Shown piece after piece: positions 1 to 4,854 of a stretch of 8,290 nt of DNA; within the stretch, counting starts at the first letter, position 1, and each line of letters opens with the position of its first letter. Below the pieces are notes generated by a model. It did no database searches. It was not told the DNA's origin and saw nothing but the letters and a program-made list of their open reading frames with translations. The translations under genes and the position numbers were made by a program. Location of the stretch: positions 1-8,290 of the forward strand of contig SFPF01000032.1 of assembly GCA_004552155.1 (NCBI GenBank). The letters are read 5' to 3'. The stretch comes from Bacteroidales bacterium. Its GTDB lineage: Bacteria; Bacteroidota; Bacteroidia; Bacteroidales; Bacteroidaceae.

Positions 1-142
1 CCACGGTGCCGGGCAGCAGGGCGTTGAGCATGCGCTGGCTCTGGTCGGCGGGGGAGGTGCGCAGGTCGGTGGCCTGGCGCAGGCGGGGATTATCGGCAGC
101 CTCGCGGAGCAGGCGGGCGTAAAGGGTGGTATCGAGTTTCAT
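1..142 (-). CDS. wbuC: WbuC-family cupin metalloprotein, 5' part only
   Basis: The ATG is at 142 on the minus strand and 47 codons are read before the gene leaves the window. The visible protein begins MKLDTTLYARLLREAADNPR and continues through LRQATDLRTSPADQSQRMLNA to LLPGTV. The pattern NPRLRxxxDLRxSPxDxSQRMLNAxxPGT is what I recall as the N-terminal signature of WbuC-family cupins, small proteins found in O-antigen and capsule clusters, often beside L-FucNAc synthesis and transfer genes. The metal-binding cupin histidines would lie beyond the edge and are not seen. No biochemical role is firmly established for the family. It follows fnlA on the same strand, which fits the fnlA-wbuC association known from E. 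coli O26-type clusters, but a 338-bp gap filled by a palindromic repeat separates the two here. Co-transcription is therefore an inference. Confidence 0.75.
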   Translation of the reverse strand, partial: MKLDTTLYARLLREAADNPRLRQATDLRTSPADQSQRMLNALLPGTV

Positions 143-480
143 GACGTATTTGCTTTTTGGATCCACAAATTTTTTTTAGTTGCCCACGAATCTCACGATA
201 AATATTTGCCCACGAGGTGTTTTTTTTGCCCACGAATTTCACGAATTGACACGAAGCTTTTCCAATGAAATAAATAGCGACCTGTACGGTCGCACGAATT
301 TTCACTAATTCAATGATTGCATTAGAGATTTTCGGCTGTATTCAGCGTTATTCGTGTGATTCGTGCGACCGTACAGGTCGCCATTATTACGGAGAACAAT
401 GAATTCGTGTAGATTTGTGAGATTCGTGGGCAAAAAAAGAGATTAGTTGGCAAAAAAATCTCGTGGGCATCATCAACCTA
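143..480. repeat. palindromic intergenic repeat element, copy 1, with extra end motifs
   Basis: This gene-free gap is filled by a nested palindrome. The outer arms are at 228-255 and 404-431 (24 of 28 positions pair), bounded by a T-run at 220-227 and an A-run at 432-438. The inner arms at 277-299 and 359-381 pair perfectly over 23 bases. Each inner arm holds its own hairpin, GCGACC and GGTCGC around a 5-base loop. The outer arms are built from a short tandem unit close to CACGAATCT. Partial copies of the outer end lie on both sides, at 182-198 and 208-216 on the left and 460-468 on the right, which suggests repeated insertion or end duplication. The core matches the reverse complement of the element at 4528-4734. 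No protein is encoded. It could be a MITE-like or REP-like element. As RNA it would fold into a long hairpin inside the polysaccharide operon. Confidence 0.85.
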
Positions 481-1530
481 TCATTGCACGAAATTTCCCT
501 CGCCCGTCAGTTCCTTCTGGATATATTCGAGGGCGGCAATCTTGGCCTTGGTCTCCTCGACCGTGAGCATGCGCGTGTTGTTGGAGTTGAACTCCGAGAG
601 GGTGTTGCGGTCAGTCTCGCCTTCCTTGAAATACTTGTCGTAGTTCAATCCGCGGTTGTCGGCCGGCACGCGGTAGAAATCGCCGAGGTCTTCCGCCTTG
701 GCGCATTCCTCGTTGGTGAGCAACGTCTCGTAGAGCTTCTCGCCGTGGCGGATGCCGATCACCTTGATGTCTTCCTTCCTGCCGCCGAACAGCTCGCACA
801 CCGCCTCGGCCTGCGTCTGTATGGTGCAGGCGGGGGCTTTCTGCACGAGGATATCTCCGTTCTGCCCGTGCTCGAAGGCGAAGAGCACGAGGTCGACGGC
901 CTCCTCGAGCGACATGATGAAGCGGGTCATCGTGGGCTCGGTCAGGGTGATGGGGTTGCCGTTGCGGATCTGGTCGATCCACAGGGGAATCACCGAACCG
1001 CGGCTGCACATCACGTTGCCGTAGCGCGTGCAGCAGATTTTCGTGCCGCCGGAATAGCGGCTCTTGGCCACGGCGATTTTCTCCTCGATGGCCTTGGTGA
1101 TGCCCATGGCGTTGATGGGATAGGCGGCCTTGTCGGTGGAGAGGCAGATGACGGCCTTCACGCCGGCCTCGATGGCGGCGGTCAGCACGTTGTCGGTGCC
1201 TATCACGTTGGTCTTCACGGCCTCCATCGGGAAAAACTCGCAGGAGGGCACCTGCTTCAGCGCGGCGGCGTGGAAGATGTAGTCCACGCCGGGCATGGCG
1301 CTCTTGCACGACTGCAGGCTGCGCACGTCGCCGATGTAGAATTTTATCTTGTGCGCCACGTCGGGGTATTTCACCTGGTACTCGTGGCGCATGTCGTCCT
1401 GCTTTTTCTCATCGCGCGAGAAAATGCGGATCTCGCCGATGTCGGTGCGCAGGAAACGGTTGAGGACGGCGTTGCCAAACGAACCGGTGCCGCCAGTGAT
1501 CATCAAGGTCTTATCTTTGAAAATGCTCAT
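481..1530 (-). CDS. fnlA: UDP-GlcNAc 4,6-dehydratase/5-epimerase, CapE/FnlA/WbjB type
   Basis: This 349-residue cytoplasmic short-chain dehydrogenase-type enzyme is close to the usual length of FnlA/CapE. The family removes water at C4/C6 and epimerises C5 of UDP-GlcNAc, the first step toward UDP-L-FucNAc and related 2,6-dideoxy-L-hexoses. The NAD(P)-binding motif GGTGSFG is at residues 13-19. SRDEKKQDDMR at 38-48 and HAAALKQVPSCE at 87-98 are typical of this group. The catalytic segment STDKA (131-135) is followed by NAMGITK (140-146). D133, K134 and K146 are present, and M142 stands where many dehydrogenases have Tyr, as in CapE and PglF. RHGEKLYE at 261-268 is a further family motif. The gene starts 17 bases after the stop of the preceding small gene, so it is probably co-transcribed with upxY. 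No Shine-Dalgarno sequence is visible, which is normal in Bacteroidales. CapD/FlaA1-type dehydratases are less likely because of the overall match to FnlA. Confidence 0.94.
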   Translation of the reverse strand: MSIFKDKTLMITGGTGSFGNAVLNRFLRTDIGEIRIFSRDEKKQDDMRHEYQVKYPDVAHKIKFYIGDVRSLQSCKSAMPGVDYIFHAAALKQVPSCEFFPMEAVKTNVIGTDNVLTAAIEAGVKAVICLSTDKAAYPINAMGITKAIEEKIAVAKSRYSGGTKICCTRYGNVMCSRGSVIPLWIDQIRNGNPITLTEPTMTRFIMSLEEAVDLVLFAFEHGQNGDILVQKAPACTIQTQAEAVCELFGGRKEDIKVIGIRHGEKLYETLLTNEECAKAEDLGDFYRVPADNRGLNYDKYFKEGETDRNTLSEFNSNNTRMLTVEETKAKIAALEYIQKELTGEGNFVQ

Positions 1531-1547
1531 ATTATTTATATATATTG

Positions 1548-1922
1548 TTACAGGTTATTGCCTTCAATTATGTCGTGCCGCCATCTGCCGTAGTCTTCGC
1601 TGGCTGCTGCATCGACCGCTACGGACTCGTAACCGCCGGCATGATGCTGCACTCTATGGTGAACGGCATAGGCCGACCATGCCTCCTCGCTCACGACGGC
1701 AAGCACCACGGGGAAGGGCATATCGGTCAACTCCATCGCTGTGACATAACTGCCGGGCAGAGCGCGGTGTAAGGCGCAGGCCGAACGCTCCAGGCTCACC
1801 CTGCTACCACCAACGCTGTAAGCGTAGATGCGGCCGGCACTCTCACGCTCACGGCGCAAAATATCGGCACGGCTCTCGCGCAATAGTGCGTCAAGGCCCT
1901 GCCAGAAGGGAATGGGAGGCAT
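1548..1922 (-). CDS. small unrecognised protein in the UpxZ position of a capsule operon
   Basis: A 124-residue frame begins MPPIPFWQGLDALLRESRAD and ends EGNNL. It lies 34 bases after the upxY stop and 17 bases before fnlA. The frame stays open upstream to 2225, but that part overlaps upxY in another frame, so the ATG at 1922 is the sensible start. I do not recognise the family. Residues about 10-30 look helical and charged (LLRESRADILRRERES), followed by an apparent alpha/beta segment (RIYAYSVGG, SACALHRAL, FPVVLAVVSEE). There is no signal peptide or membrane segment. In Bacteroides fragilis capsule loci the gene after upxY is upxZ, whose product restrains other UpxY proteins. The position here is the same, but I see no clear UpxZ sequence match, so that role is only a suggestion from gene order. 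A faint resemblance to small Bacteroidales proteins with an I-x-x-Y-x-x-G start followed by E-x-SA is from memory only. Confidence 0.6.
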   Translation of the reverse strand: MPPIPFWQGLDALLRESRADILRRERESAGRIYAYSVGGSRVSLERSACALHRALPGSYVTAMELTDMPFPVVLAVVSEEAWSAYAVHHRVQHHAGGYESVAVDAAASEDYGRWRHDIIEGNNL

Positions 1923-1956
1923 TTTTTTGGAAAGAATATGGGAGAAATAAAAAAAA

Positions 1957-3024
1957 TCAATGACCGAACCAGCGGTCGTAGTCGTCGAGATGCCGCAGCA
2001 GCAGTTGCTTGCTCTTCTTAGGTTCGGGTTCTTCGCGCCATGATGCGGTAAGGCGGTGCGCCTGGTCGTAATAGCGGCTATCGTCGGTACAGCCGTAGAG
2101 GGTAACCGCCAGGAGGGCTCGCGTTTGGGCTGCGCTGACTGCGGGCAAGATAGCCCCCAAGGCAGATAACGTTTTTTCAAATTCCGGGCTACCTGATATC
2201 TTATAGGCCATGAGCAGCATGGCACTGGCTTTGCAGCGCAGCACCTCGCTATCGAACGTTATGCCGGCATACAGATTGATGGCCTCGCGGGCATCGCCAC
2301 AGCCTTCCTCATCGGCCGCACCATCGGCATAGCGTCTGCCAAGGGCAGCGTGCAAGCGGTCGGCGAGGTCGCCGTTAAGATGCGTATAGGCGCGACCCGC
2401 GCCGCTCAGGCCAATGATTTCATATTGCCCAGGTTCAACGGAGAGCAGAGGCACCCACATGCACCCCATCACACGCACCATAACATCGCGCTTCCCTGCT
2501 CCCGGACGGCGTGCCACGACAGCCTCTGCGCCAGCGAAAGGGCCAACGGTGACGCGCACACGGTCGCCCTCGCAAAGACTATCGGAAGCGGGCGAATAAA
2601 TGGGGAGCACGCCGCAATAGGAACGTGCCACCCACCGCAGGTTCTGCATTTCCGAGTCACTCAAATAGGGGAAATGACTGCCTGCCCCCTCGCCTACCCT
2701 GCTCATGAAATTGTAGCGCGGCAGTGTCTTCTTCAAATCGTAAATTCCTCGCTCAGAGCCACGCACAAACACGTAATTGTAAAGCAGGGGACGGTCGGTC
2801 TTAAATAGCTTGCCATTGCGGCGCACGACTTCTACGTATGTGGGGGCAAAAAATTCGTATACGGACTCTGCATTCCGCTCACGCCGCTCCATCTCGCGCC
2901 GAAGCTGCGAGGAAGGGTCGCCGCTATACATGCCGCCCAATCCTAAGGGCAGGCGAAGTATGTACCAGCGCACAGTGTCTACATCGCGATAGTTGGTCGG
3001 CAGGACGATGGGATAAGCAGGCAT
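1957..3024 (-). CDS. upxY: UpxY-family NusG-like transcription antiterminator with a C-terminal extension
   Basis: The 355-residue protein has a NusG N-terminal (NGN) fold at about residues 17-140 (RWYILRL, then EFFAPTYVEVVRR, then RPLLYNYVFVRG) and a KOW domain at about 151-204 (EGDRVRVTVGPFAGAEAVVARR, ending SVEPGQYEII). UpxY proteins are NusG paralogues encoded first in Bacteroidales capsule operons. They act on the leader of their own operon so that RNA polymerase reads through the long cluster. Being the first gene, just downstream of a switchable promoter, fits that role. Usual UpxY proteins are roughly 170-200 residues. This one carries about 150 more, mostly helical (LADRLHAALGRR, AREAINLYAGI, VLRCKASAMLLMAYK), with a TPR-like look but no clear repeat. 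It ends KKSKQLLLRHLDDYDRWFGH. The ATG at 3024 gives a natural NGN start. No Shine-Dalgarno sequence is visible. A general NusG is excluded by the divergent sequence and gene context. Confidence 0.87.
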   Translation of the reverse strand: MPAYPIVLPTNYRDVDTVRWYILRLPLGLGGMYSGDPSSQLRREMERRERNAESVYEFFAPTYVEVVRRNGKLFKTDRPLLYNYVFVRGSERGIYDLKKTLPRYNFMSRVGEGAGSHFPYLSDSEMQNLRWVARSYCGVLPIYSPASDSLCEGDRVRVTVGPFAGAEAVVARRPGAGKRDVMVRVMGCMWVPLLSVEPGQYEIIGLSGAGRAYTHLNGDLADRLHAALGRRYADGAADEEGCGDAREAINLYAGITFDSEVLRCKASAMLLMAYKISGSPEFEKTLSALGAILPAVSAAQTRALLAVTLYGCTDDSRYYDQAHRLTASWREEPEPKKSKQLLLRHLDDYDRWFGH

Positions 3025-3213
3025 GACTGAGGGAAAAACTACGAAAACGGGCGTTCTTATGCCTTGTCAGGATTTATTTATAAAATACTGACATTCAAAC
3101 AAATATGTCTTTTCTGCAAGAATATTTATAAAAAATATTCGAGGAGGAACTTTTGGATGATGCGCTCCCAATGGGAATTAATGTTAAAAAAAACAAGTTC
3201 CAATACAGTATGA
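3025..3213 (-). promoter_or_regulatory. 5' leader of the upxY operon with hairpins
   Basis: This gene-free stretch lies between the invertible promoter segment and upxY and would form most of the leader RNA when the switch is ON. Two dyads could fold. GAATATT and AATATTC at 3120-3126 and 3134-3140 have a 7-base loop. TGTCAG and CTGACA at 3065-3070 and 3088-3093 have a 17-base loop. UpxY proteins of Bacteroides are reported to act on the leader of their own operon, so this is the expected target, but no defined UpxY binding motif can be recognised here. No leftward TAnnTTTG box is present, which supports dependence on the switch. Confidence 0.5.
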
Positions 3214-3234
3214 TTTCTTTGTCAGAAACCACAC
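3208..3234 (-). repeat. left inverted repeat, probable recombination site
   Basis: The perfect repeat is 3214-3234, the reverse complement of 3357-3377. Read on the minus strand it shows the usual tyrosine recombinase layout: an arm GTGTGGTTTC (3234-3225), a 7-base spacer TGACAAA (3224-3218), and a second arm GAAATCATAC (3217-3208). The second arm differs from its counterpart in the right site at two of ten positions. The asymmetric spacer gives the site a direction, and the two sites face each other, which predicts inversion rather than deletion. Confidence 0.75.
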
Positions 3235-3377
3235 ATATGGTCTAAAAATCTTCTAATTTGTCCAATTCAACCAACGCATGAGCGAAAGTATTTCATAAAA
3301 ATAAGACTGCTTTTTTTGGGAGTGCTATATCAAATCGCTATCTTTGCGCTATGAAAGTGTGGTTTCTGACAAAGAAA
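3214..3377. other. invertible promoter segment, promoter facing away from upxY (OFF)
   Basis: A 164-bp segment is bounded by 21-bp perfect inverted repeats at 3214-3234 and 3357-3377, with 122 bp between them. It contains one complete Bacteroidetes promoter reading right and none reading left. A tyrosine recombinase gene lies next to it and a UpxY-led polysaccharide operon lies on its other side. This matches the known arrangement of phase-variable capsule promoters in Bacteroides, where inverted repeats of about 20 bp flank a promoter and a recombinase flips it. Repeats, promoter and neighbours are seen directly. Actual inversion is inferred. Confidence 0.82.
3315..3346 (+). promoter_or_regulatory. 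Bacteroidetes-type promoter inside the invertible segment
   Basis: TTTG at 3315-3318 and TATCTTTG at 3339-3346 are separated by 20 bases. This matches the Bacteroidetes primary-sigma consensus of a -33 TTTG and a -7 TAnnTTTG with 19-21 between. Transcription would start near 3353, right at the edge of the right repeat, and run rightward into the recombinase gene's 3' end on its antisense strand. After inversion the start would map near 3238 and run left to upxY with a leader of about 214 bases. Confidence 0.8.
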
Positions 3378-3386
3378 CCACACTTT
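3354..3386. terminator. right inverted repeat: recombination site and terminator-like hairpin
   Basis: A 13-bp stem pairs 3354-3366 with 3374-3386 around the loop TGACAAA (3367-3373). It includes the perfect repeat 3357-3377. On the plus strand it is followed by TTTATTTTAT-like sequence (to about 3392), so it could stop the rightward promoter. It also lies just past the recombinase stop codon (3390) and could end that leftward transcript, although the following T-tract is weak on that strand. The same symmetry (two arms, 7-base spacer) is what a tyrosine recombinase core site needs, so the hairpin may exist for recombination rather than termination. Confidence 0.65.
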
Positions 3387-3389
3387 ATT

Positions 3390-4337
3390 TTATGTCTTCG
3401 TCCTTCGATTAGTAGCACCGCCCAGCGATGCTAATATGCTGCGATTGAGGCGGTCGATAGCCGAGGCTTCAAACGAGGCGAGATAGATGCGCGTGGTGCG
3501 CTCCGACGTGTGGCCCAATGCCTCGCTTATCTCCGAAACGGGCGCACCGGCTTTACGGGCGGCGGTGGCCCAGCCGTGGCGCGCCGTGTGGAACGTGAGT
3601 GGTTTGGACAGATGCAGAAGTTCGGAGAGGCGGTGCAGGCGGCGATTATAATAATTGAGTGCCACGCAGTACTGGCGGTACGCCTCCATTGGGTCGCTGC
3701 TGCGGAGAATGGGGAAAACGTAAGGCGAGGTTTTTTGGGAATAACGCGCCATGAGGCGTGCCGCCAGCGGTTCCACGCGCACGGCGAGCGATTGCCCGGT
3801 TTTGCGGCGCGTGTAGTAGATGCACCCGTCGCGTACATCGGCACGCCGCAGAAAGGCGAGATCGACGAACGACATGCCGCGCGTGCAAAAACTGAACAGA
3901 TAAAGGTCGCGGGCAAATGCCAAACCGCGCCGACGGCCGAGGTCGGCATCGAGGAGCGTGCAGAGCACATCGGCCGATACTGCCCGCTTGCGCGTACGTT
4001 CCACGCCGGTATACACCCTGCGGAAGGGGTCGCCCGACACAGTCAGCCCGCGCTGCACCGCTTTATTGTAGGCCGCACGCAGCGTGCGCAGGTAAAACGA
4101 CACGGAGTTGTGCGTCAGTCCCTGCCCCGTAAGGTTTGCCTCGTATGCCGCCGCCCACTCTGCCGTGACCGCATCGAGCGGCAGGCGGTGCCCCTCGGTA
4201 AAGAGATTGAGGCGGCGCAAGGCGCGGCGGTAATTCCGGGCCGTGCCATATCGGTTTTCGCCCACAAATTGTGCAATAAGCTGTTCCATAAATTCTTGCA
4301 TGCCCACAGAGGGGCGAAAATCAGTTTGTTGTTCCAT
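3390..4337 (-). CDS. tyrosine site-specific recombinase (DNA invertase type)
   Basis: This is a complete 315-residue tyrosine recombinase. The N-terminal core-binding (SAM-like) domain covers about residues 12-100 (YGTARNYRRALRRLNLF and SVSFYLRTLRAAYNKAV). The catalytic domain covers about 115-300. All catalytic residues are visible: R153 in CTRGMSFVDL, K179 in RRKTGQ, H250 and R253 in HTARHGW, H276 in GHTSERTT, and the nucleophile Y285 in RIYLASF. It cuts and rejoins DNA through a 3'-phosphotyrosine at paired short sites. Its stop codon lies 12 bases from the right inverted repeat of the promoter segment, so that segment is the most likely substrate. No excisionase, att sites or phage genes are nearby, which argues against an element integrase. 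No Shine-Dalgarno sequence precedes the ATG at 4337. In the present orientation the switch promoter would run antisense to its 3' end. Confidence 0.95.
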   Translation of the reverse strand: MEQQTDFRPSVGMQEFMEQLIAQFVGENRYGTARNYRRALRRLNLFTEGHRLPLDAVTAEWAAAYEANLTGQGLTHNSVSFYLRTLRAAYNKAVQRGLTVSGDPFRRVYTGVERTRKRAVSADVLCTLLDADLGRRRGLAFARDLYLFSFCTRGMSFVDLAFLRRADVRDGCIYYTRRKTGQSLAVRVEPLAARLMARYSQKTSPYVFPILRSSDPMEAYRQYCVALNYYNRRLHRLSELLHLSKPLTFHTARHGWATAARKAGAPVSEISEALGHTSERTTRIYLASFEASAIDRLNRSILASLGGATNRRTKT

Positions 4338-4340
4338 AGT

Positions 4341-4396
4341 GTTTGATAATTTAAAGATGAAATATGTGGATTATGTGTCACACAAATTTATCAAAC
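4341..4396 (-). promoter_or_regulatory. candidate recombinase promoter with an overlapping dyad
   Basis: Read on the minus strand, TAAATTTG at 4390-4383 matches the -7 box, giving a start near 4376 and a leader of about 39 bases. I find no TTTG at the proper distance upstream, so the promoter would be weak or activator-dependent. A 9-bp inverted repeat, GTTTGATAA at 4341-4349 and TTATCAAAC at 4388-4396, spans the start region and overlaps the -7 box. It could be an operator. Confidence 0.35.
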
Positions 4397-4527
4397 GCTA
4401 CGGGTAGTTGAATGATATGATAAGTGCCTGGAAGGCACTACAAAAACGTAGCTTTTTGGTCACCGGGGACGAAGTCCTCGGATAGGCGGGACAGGCACAT
4501 CATCATTGCATAGTCTATTATCCACGA
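4397..4527. other. hairpin-rich intergenic stretch, no gene
   Basis: Two clear hairpins are present. AGTGCCT and AGGCACT at 4423-4429 and 4433-4439 pair around GGA. CCGGGGAC and GTCCTCGG at 4463-4470 and 4474-4481 pair around GAA with one G-U pair. GCTACG (4397-4402) can pair with CGTAGC (4447-4452), which is followed by five Ts at 4453-4457, giving a terminator-like shape on the plus strand. No plus-strand gene ends here, so this may be part of another dispersed repeat. I see no coding potential. Confidence 0.4.
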
Positions 4528-4734
4528 TTTTTTTGCCCACGAATCTCACGAATCTACACGAACCATTTCAATGGATAAAATGGCGACCTGTACGGTCGCA
4601 CGAATCACACGAATATCGTCGCACACAGCCGAAAGTATTGAATTCGTGAAAATTCGTGCGACCGTACAGGTCGCCATTAAAACGCAAAGCACCAGATTCG
4701 TGTAGATTCGTGAGATTCGTGGGCAAAAAAAAAA
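4528..4734. repeat. palindromic intergenic repeat element, copy 2
   Basis: This is the cleaner copy. The terminal arms 4528-4562 and 4697-4731 are perfectly complementary over 35 bases, including the T7 and A7 ends. The inner arms 4579-4605 and 4652-4678 pair perfectly over 27 bases. Each inner arm holds the hairpin GCGACC and GGTCGC. The central part matches copy 1 (about 220-438) in the reverse direction, with about 13 bases missing relative to it. No open reading frame and no clear target-site duplication is seen. A MITE, a REP/BIME-like element, or a structured RNA are all possible. Confidence 0.88.
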
Positions 4735-4804
4735 TTAGTGGACTAAAAAGTAAGGCAAAACGGCTTTTATCGTTCAAAGCGCAGTGCGGGCCAAATTAAA
4801 ACAC

Positions 4805-4812
4805 TACATTTG
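4805..4812 (+). promoter_or_regulatory. candidate -7 box for the Ca2+ ATPase gene
   Basis: TACATTTG fits TAnnTTTG and would place the start near 4819, about 36 bases before the ATG. The bases 19-21 upstream do not contain TTTG, so the -33 element is missing or poor. The ATG has no Shine-Dalgarno sequence. Confidence 0.4.
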
Positions 4813-4854
4813 CAATACGATTTATACATTATCTTATAACCTACCCACAAAATC

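Noticed and set aside
90..305. 71-codon minus-strand frame spanning the left repeat element
   Set aside because: It runs through the palindromic repeat and overlaps the wbuC start in another frame, with no protein-like pattern.
171..468. CRISPR array suggested by repeated CACGAATCT-type units
   Set aside because: The units are nested inverted repeats of uneven spacing, not regular direct repeats with unique spacers, and no cas gene is present.
463..1593. Long plus-strand frame (376 codons) opposite fnlA
   Set aside because: It is the antisense shadow of a GC-rich gene with a complete CapE/FnlA motif set on the other strand; the translation is low-complexity (rich in G, A, V, H).
1957..2225. 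Upstream extension of the small gene before fnlA (225-codon version)
   Set aside because: The extension overlaps upxY in another frame; the ATG at 1922 gives tidy operon spacing of 34 bases.
3390..4337. Recombinase as the integrase of a conjugative or phage element
   Set aside because: There are no att-like direct repeats, tRNA gene, excisionase, relaxase or phage genes in the window; the inverted-repeat promoter next to it explains it better.
4568..4777. 69-codon minus-strand frame inside repeat copy 2
   Set aside because: It is made of repeat arms; copy 1 does not keep an equivalent frame, so it is not a conserved protein.
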